Of a stretch of 64,000 nucleotides of DNA, positions 9,226-18,071 are shown in pieces (within the stretch, counting starts at the first letter, position 1; every line of letters begins with the position of its first letter). Under the pieces are notes generated by a model. It saw nothing but the letters and a program-made list of their open reading frames with translations, was not told where the DNA came from and searched no databases. The stretch comes from Flavobacterium chilense. GTDB taxonomy: Bacteria > Bacteroidota > Bacteroidia > Flavobacteriales > Flavobacteriaceae. Location of the stretch: contig NZ_LSYT01000004.1 of the NCBI RefSeq assembly GCF_001602525.1, positions 186,001 to 250,000 on the forward strand. The letters are read 5' to 3'. Position numbers and translations under genes: made by a program.

Positions 9226-9648
9226 ATGGCAAAGAATAAAACTACGGAAACCGAAAGCAGTGTAACTGACTTTATCAATAAAATCGAAGATGATGCAAAA
9301 AAAAGTGATGCTTTTGAACTTGTAAATATTATGCAAAAAGCAACCGGTTTTGACTCTAAAATGTGGGGACCAAGTATTATTGGTTTCGGAAGTTATCATT
9401 ACAAATATGATAGTGGTCACGAAGGCGATGCACCATTAGCCGCATTTTCACCAAGAAAAGCAGCCATATCGCTTTATTTATCTTTATCTCCTGAAAACAG
9501 AGAAGAACTGCTTTCACAATTAGGAAAACACAAATCATCAAAAGGTTGTATTTATGTCAAAAAAATAGCAGATATTGATGTTGAAATTCTAAAAAAACTT
9601 ATTGTACTTTCGGTTGAAAACCTAAACAAATTATATCCTTCAAATTAA
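9226..9648 (+). CDS. DUF1801 domain protein
   Basis: 140 residues. KMWGPSIIGFGSYHYKY followed by FSPRKAAISLYL and LGKHKSSKGCIYVKKIADID is the DUF1801 signature (YdhG-like fold, iron-chaperone-like relatives). It begins six bases after the serine hydrolase and is followed nine bases later by an MBL-fold gene, so it is the middle gene of a three-gene group. Cytosolic; the biochemical role is unknown. Confidence 0.85.
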   Translation: MAKNKTTETESSVTDFINKIEDDAKKSDAFELVNIMQKATGFDSKMWGPSIIGFGSYHYKYDSGHEGDAPLAAFSPRKAAISLYLSLSPENREELLSQLGKHKSSKGCIYVKKIADIDVEILKKLIVLSVENLNKLYPSN

Positions 9649-9656
9649 TCCCAATC

Positions 9657-10754
9657 ATGATCCTTACCATACTGATTCTTTTACTGGCATTACTTTATCT
9701 TTTTTTACAACACCCGCAATTTGGTAAGAAACCTTCAGGCGAAAGATTAGCATTAATTCAGAAATCACCACACTTTAAAAACGGTAAATTCGAGAACCTA
9801 AGTCCTACACCGGAACTTGCAGAAGGCTATGGCTATTCTCAGGTTTTATATGATTTTTTCTTCAAAAAAGTAGACCGAAAAATTCCAACAGATTTAATTC
9901 CGTCTGTCAAAACTAATTTAATAGAACTCGCTCGTGATAAAGATATCCTCGTTTGGTTTGGACATTCGTCGTATTACATTCAGCTTGAGGGAAAGCGTTT
10001 TTTAATTGATCCCGTTTTTAGCGGAAACGCCTCTCCTATTCCCGGAACTACAAAAGCCTTTAAAGGAACTGATATTTATACGGTTGATGATATTCCTGAA
10101 ATTGATTATTTATTGATTACACACGATCACTATGACCATTTAGATTATAAAACGATTTTGAAATTAAAGTCTAAAACCAAGAAAATCGTTTGTGCTCTCG
10201 GAGTTGGTTCACATTTTGAATTTTGGGGTTTTCCAAGCGAAAATATCATCGAAAAAGACTGGTACGAAAAAATAGAACTCGATCAAAACCTGACACTTTA
10301 CACTACTCCGTCCCGACATTTTTCCGGCAGAAGTTTTAAACGTTGTAACACGCTCTGGACATCCTTTGTACTAGAGGCAAATAACTTTAAAATGTATTTG
10401 GGCGGCGACAGTGGTTACGATTCTCACTTTAAGGAAATTGGCGATAAATTTGGTCCTTTTGATCTTGCTCTTATCGATAACGGACAATATAATCCGGCAT
10501 GGAAATACATTCATAACTTACCCGAAGATGTCATAAAAGCAATGAAAGATCTGAATACCAAAAGAGTATTTCCGGTTCATTCATCAAAATTTGCACTGGC
10601 ATTACATTCCTGGGATGAACCCTTAAGTAAAGTAACAGCCTTAAACGCAGCTTCAGAAAATCCAATTCCGTTAATCACGCCAAAAATTGGAGAATTGGTT
10701 GAATTAAAAAATGAAAAACAAGAATTTCAACAATGGTGGAATGGCGTTAAATAA
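9657..10754 (+). CDS. MBL-fold metallo-hydrolase, NAPE-PLD/UlaG-like
   Basis: 365 residues with one N-terminal membrane anchor (ILTILILLLALLYLFL). The metal-binding motif is HDHYDH; WFGHSSYYIQLEGKRFLIDP is the usual first strand, and GGDSGYDSHF, then HNLPEDV and FPVHSSKFALALHSWDEP are typical of the N-acyl-phosphatidylethanolamine phospholipase D-like branch. It probably hydrolyses a phosphodiester or a lactone at the membrane. Last gene of the group that starts at 8173. Confidence 0.85.
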   Translation: MILTILILLLALLYLFLQHPQFGKKPSGERLALIQKSPHFKNGKFENLSPTPELAEGYGYSQVLYDFFFKKVDRKIPTDLIPSVKTNLIELARDKDILVWFGHSSYYIQLEGKRFLIDPVFSGNASPIPGTTKAFKGTDIYTVDDIPEIDYLLITHDHYDHLDYKTILKLKSKTKKIVCALGVGSHFEFWGFPSENIIEKDWYEKIELDQNLTLYTTPSRHFSGRSFKRCNTLWTSFVLEANNFKMYLGGDSGYDSHFKEIGDKFGPFDLALIDNGQYNPAWKYIHNLPEDVIKAMKDLNTKRVFPVHSSKFALALHSWDEPLSKVTALNAASENPIPLITPKIGELVELKNEKQEFQQWWNGVK

Positions 10755-10810
10755 ATTTTAGCCGAACACAAAATGAGCCTGCGAAATCTTTTTTTCGCTT
10801 AAAAAATATC

Positions 10811-11341
10811 ATGGAAACAACAAACTATATTATCCGAAATGCGGATGTTTTGGAATTTGAAGCAATCGGAAAACTTTTGATTCGTGTTTATTCGCAGCTG
10901 GAAGGTTTTCCGAAAGAAAATGAACAACCCAATTATTATAAAATGCTGGCCAATATTGGCGATTTTACAAAATATCCTGAAACGGAACTTTTGGTGGCAA
11001 CTGATCAAAAAAACACGATTTTAGGAGCTGTAGTTTATTTTAATGACATGCAATATTATGGTTCAGGCGGAATCGCAACTCAGGAACAAGATTCGGCAGG
11101 TTTTAGATTATTAGGTGTTGATACTACAGCACGCGGAAAAGGAATTGGAAAGCTTTTGACGCAGGAATGCATCAATAAAGCTACAAAAAGCAAGCAAAAG
11201 CAACTTATTATTCATTCGACCCTTGCTATGAAAACAGCCTGGAAAATGTATGAGAATCTTGGTTTTCAAAGATCAGAAGATTTAGATTTCATGCAGGGAG
11301 AGCTAGCAGTATTTGGTTTTAGATTGCCTATTATTTCGTGA
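10811..11341 (+). CDS. GNAT family N-acetyltransferase
   Basis: 176 residues. The acetyl-CoA pyrophosphate loop is ARGKGIGKLL, preceded by the GFRLLGVDTT strand; AWKMYENLGFQRS is the usual C-terminal motif. The acceptor is unknown. It starts 56 bases after the MBL-fold gene. The gap holds a weak GCGAAA/TTTCGC hairpin that could end the preceding group. Confidence 0.85.
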   Translation: METTNYIIRNADVLEFEAIGKLLIRVYSQLEGFPKENEQPNYYKMLANIGDFTKYPETELLVATDQKNTILGAVVYFNDMQYYGSGGIATQEQDSAGFRLLGVDTTARGKGIGKLLTQECINKATKSKQKQLIIHSTLAMKTAWKMYENLGFQRSEDLDFMQGELAVFGFRLPIIS

Positions 11342-11366
11342 AACTAACAACTAAAAAAACAACACC

Positions 11367-12491
11367 TTGAAACTTAAAATACATTTCTTTACGATTGCTT
11401 TTCTGGTCACTTTCAATTTATTTTCTCAAAATACTTATGTGTTTTTAGGATCATACAATCTTGATAAATTGGCAGAAGCCATTCGGGTTTATCAATTGAA
11501 TCCTTTAAACGGAGAACTGACCAAAGTAGCTTCTGTGAAAAATGTTGTAAATCCGTCTTATTTAACCGTTTCTCCAAACGGAAAATATGTTTATGCCTGT
11601 ACAGATACCAAAACACCAAATGCAGGAAGTATCAGCAGTTTTGAATTTAATGCTAAAAATAAAACTCTTACTTTTTTAAACAGCCAGAGAAGCGGCGGCG
11701 AAAATCCGGTTTATGTTACAGTTCATAAAAACGGAAAATGGATTGCTAATGCCAATTATACTGAAGGAAGTGTTTCTGTTTTTCCCATTTTAGAAAATGG
11801 AAAAATCGATTCAATCGCACAAAATTTTCAATACCTGGACGGAAGTATTAATAAGGAACGACAAACCAGATCGCATGTTCATTCGGCAGTATTTTCTCCC
11901 CGATTTGACTATTTGTTTTTACCGGATTTAGGTGCTGATAAAATCCGTTGTTATGCATTTGATGAAAATCAGAAAAAACCACTTATCGAGACCCAAAACC
12001 CATTTACAAAAACAGATTTAGAAGCCGGACCAAGACATTTTACATTTCATCCTAACGGAAAATTTGGTTATGGTATCGAAGAGATGGCTGGCGCTGTAAC
12101 AGTGTATAAATATAAAAACGGGACTTTAAATAAAATTCAGAGAATCGATACACACCCTGATCAAATAAAAGATGGATTTAACAGTTCTGATATACACATT
12201 TCGCCTGACGCAAAATTTCTTTACGCTTCAAACCGTGGAAACGAAAACAACATTGCTATTTTTTCTATTGCCAAAAATGGTCTTTTGAAAAACATTGGAT
12301 ATCAATCGACTTTAGGAGATCATCCGCGTATTTTTGCAATAGATGAAAGTGGTAAATTTCTGGTTGCAACCAATGTTAATTCCGGAAACGTAATTGTATT
12401 TAAAAGAAATCAAAAAACAGGCTTGCTTACAAAAACAGGGCATGAAATAAAAATGGAAAATGTTTCCTGCGTTCAGATTAAAAAGATTTAA
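11367..12491 (+). CDS. Secreted lactonase family protein (seven-bladed propeller)
   Basis: 374 residues from a TTG start that leads directly into a signal peptide (MKLKIHFFTIAFLVTFNLFS). The repeating blades YLTVSPNGKYVYACTD, HFTFHPNGKFGYG and IHISPDAKFLYASNRG mark the 6-phosphogluconolactonase-like propeller family. Since it is exported, a role in the pentose phosphate pathway is unlikely, and a secreted lactone hydrolase or scaffold fits better. No operon partner is obvious. Confidence 0.8.
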   Translation: MKLKIHFFTIAFLVTFNLFSQNTYVFLGSYNLDKLAEAIRVYQLNPLNGELTKVASVKNVVNPSYLTVSPNGKYVYACTDTKTPNAGSISSFEFNAKNKTLTFLNSQRSGGENPVYVTVHKNGKWIANANYTEGSVSVFPILENGKIDSIAQNFQYLDGSINKERQTRSHVHSAVFSPRFDYLFLPDLGADKIRCYAFDENQKKPLIETQNPFTKTDLEAGPRHFTFHPNGKFGYGIEEMAGAVTVYKYKNGTLNKIQRIDTHPDQIKDGFNSSDIHISPDAKFLYASNRGNENNIAIFSIAKNGLLKNIGYQSTLGDHPRIFAIDESGKFLVATNVNSGNVIVFKRNQKTGLLTKTGHEIKMENVSCVQIKKI

Positions 12492-12551
12492 AATAGCACA
12501 CACAGATGACAGATATAAACGTATTTTGTTTAATCTGTGATAAAAAAACTT

Positions 12552-13097
12552 ATGAAAATGACAAAACCAGCATTCAACTTACAGCCAGAGTTTTTAGAAG
12601 ATGAAATCACAAAACTAGTTCCGCTGCAGGAAAGTGATTTCGAGGCACTTTATCAAATCGCTTCAGATCCTTTAATCTGGGAACAACACCCCATGAAAGA
12701 CCGCTATAAAATAGAAGTTTTCAAACCTTTCTTTGAAGCAGCCCTCAATTCGAAAAGCGCCTTTTTAATTGTAGATAGAAAAACCAACGAAATTATAGGC
12801 AATACCCGATATTATGATTACAATCCGGAAAAATCAAGTATTGCGATTGGCTATACTTTTATTGCAAGAAAATTTTGGGGTGGTTTATACAATAAATCCA
12901 ATAAAAAATTACTGATTGATTACGCTTTTGAACATGTAGATTCTGTACTGTTTCATATTGGTGCAGATAACATCCGTTCACAAAAAGCTGTTTCGAAACT
13001 GGGAGCCGTAAAAATCGGTGAAATGCATGTAACCAGCAACGGAGTTGATATACCTCATTTTGAATATGAGTTAAAAGCTGAAAATTATAAATTATAG
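12552..13097 (+). CDS. GNAT acetyltransferase, RimJ/RimL-like
   Basis: 181 residues from the ATG at 12552; an in-frame GTG at 12537 and an ATG at 12558 are alternatives. It has the features of the ribosomal-protein/amino-group acetyltransferase subgroup: LVPLQESDFEALYQIASDP, IGNTRYYDYNPEKSSIAIGY, and HIGADNIRSQKAVSKLGAVK, where the last is the acetyl-CoA contact and helix. The acceptor is unknown. A repeat-rich hairpin region follows the gene. Confidence 0.8.
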   Translation: MKMTKPAFNLQPEFLEDEITKLVPLQESDFEALYQIASDPLIWEQHPMKDRYKIEVFKPFFEAALNSKSAFLIVDRKTNEIIGNTRYYDYNPEKSSIAIGYTFIARKFWGGLYNKSNKKLLIDYAFEHVDSVLFHIGADNIRSQKAVSKLGAVKIGEMHVTSNGVDIPHFEYELKAENYKL

Positions 13098-13120
13098 AAT
13101 AGTAGCAAGATGTGGTTTGT

Positions 13121-13327
13121 AAAATGTGAGAAGTGAAATGTGAGAAGTGAAATGTGAGAAGTGAAAAGTGAAAAGTAAAATGTCAGAGGTTTAAAATTAT
13201 TCTTTTATTATTTTTTCGTAAGAAAAAAACAATTAATTAAAACATTTCATTTCTCACTTCTCACATTTCACTTCTCACATTTCACTTCTCACTTTTCACA
13301 TTTTACTTTTTACATTTCACATTTCAT
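13121..13327 (+). repeat. Tandem 14-base repeats arranged as a long inverted repeat
   Basis: Units of the form TGTGAGAAGTGAAA repeat in tandem at 13126-13182 and appear in the reverse complement at 13243-13325. A perfect 39-base match links 13126-13164 with 13254-13292, with an 89-base AT-rich centre. Because the arms are themselves tandem repeats, several pairing registers are possible. The element fills the whole gap between two forward genes and would form a very strong RNA hairpin. A forward terminator or a repeat element specific to this genome are possible readings. Confidence 0.85.
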
Positions 13328-13341
13328 TAAAAAAAACAACA

Positions 13342-13923
13342 ATGAAAAGAATTACAGTCTTCTGCGGATCCAGCTTTGGAACCGAAGAAATATATAAAGA
13401 GCAGGCAACTTTGCTGGGAGAGACCCTGGCACAACAAAATATAGAATTGGTTTATGGTGGCGCCAATGTAGGTTTAATGGGTGCTGTAGCTGATGGTGTT
13501 TTAAATGCAGGCGGAAAAGCAATTGGTGTTTTACCCAACTTTTTAAGATCTAAAGAAATTGCGCATTTAGGTTTAACCGAATTGATTCTGGTGGAAAGCA
13601 TGCACGAAAGAAAAACCAAAATGAACGATTTATGCGATGGCGTAATTGCACTTCCGGGTGGTTTTGGAACACTTGAAGAACTTTTCGAAATGCTAACCTG
13701 GGCACAATTGGGACTTCACAAAAAGCCAATTGCTGTTTTGAACATCAACGGTTTTTATGATGCGCTTATTGAATTAACCCAAACAATGGTTGAAAAAGGT
13801 TTATTGAAAGATGTCAATCAACAAATGCTTCTAGTAAGTGATAATATTGACGGGTTATTAGAAAAAATGAGAAACTACACTCCTCCAACCGTTGGAAAAT
13901 GGATTAATAAGGATAAAATGTAA
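13342..13923 (+). CDS. LOG family protein (nucleotide phosphoribohydrolase type)
   Basis: 193 residues. It shows both family motifs: the nucleotide-binding YGGANVGLMGAVADG and the catalytic PGGFGTLEELFEMLTWAQLG. The family releases a free base from a nucleoside 5'-monophosphate (cytokinin-activating LONELY GUY enzymes and their bacterial relatives). The length is typical. The bacterial role is usually nucleotide housekeeping rather than cytokinin synthesis. Confidence 0.9.
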   Translation: MKRITVFCGSSFGTEEIYKEQATLLGETLAQQNIELVYGGANVGLMGAVADGVLNAGGKAIGVLPNFLRSKEIAHLGLTELILVESMHERKTKMNDLCDGVIALPGGFGTLEELFEMLTWAQLGLHKKPIAVLNINGFYDALIELTQTMVEKGLLKDVNQQMLLVSDNIDGLLEKMRNYTPPTVGKWINKDKM

Positions 13924-13935
13924 TCCCTCTAAAAT

Positions 13936-14769
13936 CTAATTTTTAAACTGCTTTTTATAGTCACTTGGATTCAATCCTGTATACTTCTTGAACAATCGAT
14001 TCAGGTGACTTGCATCGCTAAAACCAAATTCATATACAATTTCATTAATTTGCATATTGGTAAATTTGAGTCGGGTTTCGATGAGTTTCACTTTATAAGC
14101 AATGGTATATTGCTGAATACTTTGACCTGTTTTGTTTTTAAAGTATTCGCTGATATACGTTGGAGAAACATTAAATTCTAAAGCTATTTTTGCTGCTTTT
14201 AGTGCTTCCGGCTGATAGATATTCTGATGTACATAATTGAGCAAATCCAAACTTGGTTCAGCATTAGACAGAGTAATTGCAAGTGGTGCAATAAGCGAAA
14301 TATTTCTTGCTGCAATTGTAATAACAGTATTCAGAATCTGTTTAATGACTTCCTGCTGCTGCGGAAAATTGTTCTTTTCTTCCTGAATCAGGGCTTCGAT
14401 CATGGCTCTTAATAACGGCTTATCGCTTACTGTTTTTAAAATACAGCCCGGTAAATGATTATGGTTATGAAAAATAAATTCCAGTTTCTGGATCCAGTCA
14501 CTACTTTGCGTTTTAAGATAACTGTCATGAAACCGGATAAAGAAAAACTTAGTCTTTTCAATCACTTCAAAGCTGTGTGTATCTTGCGGAAAAATCAAAA
14601 ACAACTTGTCGCAGGCATAAGGCAAACGGTGATCATTAATAATCTGAATGCCTTTTCCTTCCAGAACAAAAACCATTTCAAAAAAAGTATTTTTGCGTTC
14701 TTTGGCTTCATATTCTGAAACTTCCAAAAACTGAAGCTCAAAAGGATGGTATAAATTTCTAATTTCCAT
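13936..14769 (-). CDS. AraC family transcriptional regulator
   Basis: 277 residues. An N-terminal cupin-like sensor (FFEMVFVLEGKGIQII, then FLIFPQDTHSFEV) precedes two C-terminal helix-turn-helix units: IALEFNVSPTYISEYFKN and INEIVYEFGFSDASHLNRLF, ending in TGLNPSDYKKQF. It is divergent from the DoxX/polysaccharide deacetylase pair with an 86-base shared intergenic region, so it most likely regulates that pair. Confidence 0.9.
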   Translation of the reverse strand: MEIRNLYHPFELQFLEVSEYEAKERKNTFFEMVFVLEGKGIQIINDHRLPYACDKLFLIFPQDTHSFEVIEKTKFFFIRFHDSYLKTQSSDWIQKLEFIFHNHNHLPGCILKTVSDKPLLRAMIEALIQEEKNNFPQQQEVIKQILNTVITIAARNISLIAPLAITLSNAEPSLDLLNYVHQNIYQPEALKAAKIALEFNVSPTYISEYFKNKTGQSIQQYTIAYKVKLIETRLKFTNMQINEIVYEFGFSDASHLNRLFKKYTGLNPSDYKKQFKN

Positions 14770-14797
14770 CTTTCAAAAATACAAATTATTCCAATGA

Positions 14798-14834
14798 TTG
14801 TACAAATTTTACAAGGCTGTTCTTTGCAACTTTG
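14798..14834 (+). promoter_or_regulatory. Candidate promoter for the DoxX gene
   Basis: TTG at 14798-14800 is followed after 18 bases by GTTCTTTG and, further on, by CAACTTTG (14827-14834). Both are one or two bases off TAnnTTTG. The CAACTTTG word in the same position relative to a start also precedes the NmrA-like gene (5534-5541). Confidence 0.35.
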
Positions 14835-14855
14835 TCTTATAAAATCACACAAAAT

Positions 14856-15248
14856 ATGGAAACAACCTCTTTTTTATTATTACGTCTTGCCGTCGCTATA
14901 AGCATGTTTGGCCACGGACTGGTACGTCTCCCAAAATTAACCATCTTTAGCAACTGGATGATTGGCAGTTTCGAAAATTCTATGCTGCCTAAATTCATTG
15001 TAACGCCTTTTAGTTACATTTTACCAATAACCGAATTTGTAATTGGATTGCTTTTAATATTGGGTTTATTTACCAAACCTTCCCTGATTGCCGGTGGTTT
15101 TGTCATGCTTGCTTTATTATTTGGAACCTCAATGATTGAGAACTGGGAAGCCATTCCGTCGCAATTAATTCACGTTGCCTTTTTTGCTTTGTTATTGCAT
15201 TTTATCGATTATAACAGTTGGGCAATTGATACTTTAATTAAAAAATAA
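14856..15248 (+). CDS. DoxX family membrane protein
   Basis: 130 residues from the ATG at 14856; an in-frame TTG at 14832 would add eight polar residues before the first membrane helix. Four membrane segments: FLLLRLAVAISMFGHGLVRL, ITEFVIGLLLILGLF, LIAGGFVMLALLFG and LIHVAFFALLLHFID. DoxX-like proteins are linked to quinone-related redox processes and to thiol stress. The next gene starts five bases after its stop, so the two share an operon, probably under the divergent AraC regulator. Confidence 0.8.
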   Translation: METTSFLLLRLAVAISMFGHGLVRLPKLTIFSNWMIGSFENSMLPKFIVTPFSYILPITEFVIGLLLILGLFTKPSLIAGGFVMLALLFGTSMIENWEAIPSQLIHVAFFALLLHFIDYNSWAIDTLIKK

Positions 15249-15253
15249 TAGTT

Positions 15254-16204
15254 ATGAGTTCAAGAAGAAATTTTATAAAACAAACCGGAATTATAGGAAT
15301 GGTAGGAATGATGAATCCTATAGAAGCTTTTTCAGAAGTATCACAACCGGTATCATTTTTAGCTCCACAGAAAACAAAATGGGCTGATGGTTCAAGATTA
15401 GTTGTTTCGATTTCGATGCAATTTGAAGCTGGCGGACAACCTGATAATGCCGAAAGTCCGTTTCCTCAAAATATACAAAAAGGATATATTGATCTTCCCG
15501 CTGCAACCTGGTACAATTACGGTTATAAAGAAGGAATTCCGCGTATGCTCGACAATTGGGATAAACTGGGTGTAAAAGTCACTTCGCATATGGTGGGAAC
15601 AGCAGTTTTGAAAAATCCGGAACTCGCCAAAGAAATTGTACAACGCGGACACGAAGCCGCTGCACATGGAATGAACTGGAGCACACAATATACCATGCCT
15701 TATGATGAAGAAAAAAAGTTTATAAAAGATGGTGTTGATGCGATCAAGAATGTAACCGGTTTTACGCCTGTTGGTTATAATGCAAACTGGCTTCGACGTG
15801 GCACCAATACGCTAAACATCTTGCAGGAACTGGGTTTTAAATATCATATTGATGATATCAGCAGAGATGAACCTTTTATCATTCAGGTAAAAAACAAGGA
15901 TTTTGCTGTAGTTCCGTATACACTTCGTTGCAATGATATTGTTTTAATAGAAGGGAAAAACTTTTCGGCAGATCAGTTTTTACAACAGGTTAAAATGGAG
16001 TTTGATCAACTATATGCCGAAAGTGAAACACAACGCCGACAAATGTCAATTAGTTTTCATGACCGTATTGGCGGAACTCCACAAATGGTAAAAGCCGCAA
16101 ATGATCTTATTCGATATATGCAACAACATAAAGGGGTGAGTTTTAAACGTAAAGATGAAATTGCCCAAATGGCATTACAGGACAAAACAACAATTAGAGA
16201 ATGA
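15254..16204 (+). CDS. Tat-exported polysaccharide deacetylase family protein
   Basis: 316 residues. The N-terminus SSRRNFIKQTGIIGMVGM is a twin-arginine signal. The body follows the PuuE/chitin-deacetylase-like branch of the NodB fold: RLVVSISMQFEAGG, GIPRMLDNWDKLGVKVTSHM, a GHEAAAHGMNWS metal-site region and SISFHDRIGG near the end. The first aspartate of the classical motif is replaced by a glutamate-containing segment. Export by Tat suggests a folded, metal-loaded enzyme in the periplasm. Second gene of the DoxX operon; a terminator hairpin follows. Confidence 0.8.
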   Translation: MSSRRNFIKQTGIIGMVGMMNPIEAFSEVSQPVSFLAPQKTKWADGSRLVVSISMQFEAGGQPDNAESPFPQNIQKGYIDLPAATWYNYGYKEGIPRMLDNWDKLGVKVTSHMVGTAVLKNPELAKEIVQRGHEAAAHGMNWSTQYTMPYDEEKKFIKDGVDAIKNVTGFTPVGYNANWLRRGTNTLNILQELGFKYHIDDISRDEPFIIQVKNKDFAVVPYTLRCNDIVLIEGKNFSADQFLQQVKMEFDQLYAESETQRRQMSISFHDRIGGTPQMVKAANDLIRYMQQHKGVSFKRKDEIAQMALQDKTTIRE

Positions 16205-16224
16205 TATATTTCGAATTCCATTTA

Positions 16225-16259
16225 AAATCCATACAGGTTAAAACTTGTGTGGATTTTTT
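16225..16259 (+). terminator. Intrinsic terminator after the DoxX/deacetylase operon
   Basis: An 11-base stem pairs AAATCCATACA with TGTGTGGATTT (one G-T pair) around a 10-base loop and runs into six T on the + strand. Confidence 0.8.
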
Positions 16260-16377
16260 ATTTCAGGTAATTCGAATTTCTTTCTTAAATTAGAGCTTCG
16301 AAAAATTGTTTCGATTTTCAAATTTATTATTTGAAAGTTTTTACTCCATTTTACAACACACATTTTACAAATCAAAA

Positions 16378-16845
16378 ATGAAAACAGAAAATAACCACTT
16401 CGCAAAAGCCGAAATGTTGATTAGAAAACCTGTTTCAGAAGTTTTTCAGGCTTTCACAGATCCGGAAATTACCTGTAAATTTTGGTTTACCAAAGGTTCC
16501 GGAAAATTAGAACAAGATACCACAACTGAGTGGACCTGGGAAATGTATGGCTTTTCGTTAACCGTAACCACATATGTTTTACAGGAAAACAAAAAGATTG
16601 TCATCGAATGGGGAAATCCCAATGAAACGACTTTAGTCGAATGGATTTTTAGTCCGCTCAACGAAAACGAAACATTTGTAAGCATTACCAATTCGGGTTT
16701 AAAAGGCGATTCAGATAAAATAATCGATCAGGTCAGAAATTCTACTGAAGGTTTTACATTGGTTTTAGCCGGGGCAAAAGCCTATTTAGAACATAATATT
16801 TTGTTGAATTTGGTTCTGGATCGATTTCCAAAAGGACTGGCATAA
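16378..16845 (+). CDS. SRPBCC (AHSA1-like) domain protein
   Basis: 155 residues from the ATG at 16378. An upstream TTG at 16306 is in frame but adds a stretch with no match to the fold. Motifs: AEMLIRKPVSEVFQAFTDPE, CKFWFTKGSGKLEQ, TTEWTWEMYGF and FTLVLAGAKAYLEHNI as the long C-terminal helix. It is of the same fold as the protein at 4973 but a different subgroup (polyketide-cyclase-like). It leads a likely group with the DUF1801 and 2H phosphoesterase genes. Confidence 0.8.
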   Translation: MKTENNHFAKAEMLIRKPVSEVFQAFTDPEITCKFWFTKGSGKLEQDTTTEWTWEMYGFSLTVTTYVLQENKKIVIEWGNPNETTLVEWIFSPLNENETFVSITNSGLKGDSDKIIDQVRNSTEGFTLVLAGAKAYLEHNILLNLVLDRFPKGLA

Positions 16846-16848
16846 AGA

Positions 16849-16893
16849 AGTTTCAGGTTCTTTGCGAAAACCTGAAACTTGAAACCTGAAACT
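16849..16893 (+). repeat. Small inverted/direct repeat (AACCTGAAACT)
   Basis: AGTTTCAGGTT at 16849-16859 pairs with AACCTGAAACT at 16869-16879, and the second word recurs directly at 16883-16893. Similar wording (AACCTGAAATCTGAAACT) precedes the serine hydrolase start near 8150, which suggests a dispersed repeat family. Confidence 0.6.
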
Positions 16894-16906
16894 AAAAAAA
16901 CAATAA

Positions 16907-17275
16907 ATGGATATAAAGAAACCCGAAAATATTGATGATTACATTGGTACATTCCCAAATGACGTTCAGGAAATTTTAGAAAAAATCAGAGTAACAATTC
17001 AGAAAGCCGCTCCGGATGCCAAAGAAAAAATCAGTTATTCAATGCCTGCTTTTGAACAAAACGGAATTGTGGTTTATTTTGCTGCTTTCAAAAATCATAT
17101 TGGTTTGTATGCTTTACCAAGCGGACATGAAGCGTTTAAAGATGAACTATCGAAATATAAGTCCGGAAAAGGTTCCGTACAATTTCCTCTTGACCAACCT
17201 ATGCCGTTTGATTTAATTACCAAAATTGTGAAATTTAGAGTTCAGGAAAATCTTGAAAAAGCAAAAAAGAAATAA
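16907..17275 (+). CDS. DUF1801/YdhG-like protein
   Basis: 122 residues: IDDYIGTFPNDVQEILEKIR, KEKISYSMPAF, VVYFAAFKNHIGLYALPSG, SGKGSVQFPLDQPMP and a lysine-rich end. This is the classic YdhG form of DUF1801. It is a distant paralogue of the protein at 9226. It lies six bases before the 2H phosphoesterase gene. Confidence 0.85.
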   Translation: MDIKKPENIDDYIGTFPNDVQEILEKIRVTIQKAAPDAKEKISYSMPAFEQNGIVVYFAAFKNHIGLYALPSGHEAFKDELSKYKSGKGSVQFPLDQPMPFDLITKIVKFRVQENLEKAKKK

Positions 17276-17281
17276 CCTTCA

Positions 17282-17965
17282 ATGAATCTAACTGAACATT
17301 ATAATCAGCTTTATAAAACATCTTCCGACGCGATTTTAGCTGGTAATTATAAAATAGATCAGCATATTAATGATGTATCAGATTCCCGATTCGGAATCAC
17401 ATTACTTATTCGCCCAAGTGAAGCGATAAAAGCTAATATTCAGTTGTTTTTAGAGGAATTAAAGGCAATTGATCCCACTCAGTATTATTATCCTGATTCT
17501 GATCTTCATATTACCGTGATGTCTATTATTTCCTGTTATGAAGATTTTACTTTAGATAAGATTAAAGCTGAAGATTATGTCGAGATTATCAAAGAAAGTT
17601 TAATTGATTTAAGCGAAATTAAAATTGAATTTCGAGGTGTTACAGCTTCACCTTCTGCTCTCATGATTCAGGGGTTTCCAACTGATGAATCTTTACATAT
17701 TTTACGGGATAAACTTCGTGAGAATTTTAAAAAGTCGGCTTTGCAGCAAAGTATTGATAGCCGATATGCAATTGCAACGGCACATGCTACTGTGGTACGT
17801 TTTCAGAAGAAACTTCAAAATCCAAAGAAAATAATGGAGATTACAGAACAATATTGCGATTACAATTTTGGAACGTTTGCAGTTGCAAATTTAGAATTGG
17901 TTTATAATGATTGGTACCAGCGAAAAGAAAACACAATTCATTTAGCCGATTTTCATATCAAATAA
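17282..17965 (+). CDS. 2H phosphoesterase superfamily protein (2'-5' RNA ligase-like)
   Basis: 227 residues. The two catalytic HxT motifs are DLHITVMSII and TAHATVVRF, set in the usual two-lobed beta sandwich; FRGVTASPSALMIQGFP belongs to the first lobe. Members open or form 2',5' or cyclic phosphodiesters in RNA or small nucleotides. The substrate here is not known. Six bases separate it from the DUF1801 gene. It is far from the RNA-repair-like locus, so a link to it is not supported. Confidence 0.8.
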   Translation: MNLTEHYNQLYKTSSDAILAGNYKIDQHINDVSDSRFGITLLIRPSEAIKANIQLFLEELKAIDPTQYYYPDSDLHITVMSIISCYEDFTLDKIKAEDYVEIIKESLIDLSEIKIEFRGVTASPSALMIQGFPTDESLHILRDKLRENFKKSALQQSIDSRYAIATAHATVVRFQKKLQNPKKIMEITEQYCDYNFGTFAVANLELVYNDWYQRKENTIHLADFHIK

Positions 17966-18071
17966 AAAATAGCCGCAAATTTAATTTGTCAGTTATAAAT
18001 ATCTTTTATGCTGATTTTTGCCAATACAAATCCAAAAAAGGCTTTGAATCTGTCTTCGTAGCAAAACTTTT

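Noticed and set aside
13121..13327. CRISPR array
   Set aside because: Units are 14 bases, contiguous with no spacers, and arranged in two opposed orientations, and no cas gene is present.
17282..17965. The 2H phosphoesterase as part of the RNA-repair locus
   Set aside because: It lies 40 kb away on the other strand among unrelated small genes.
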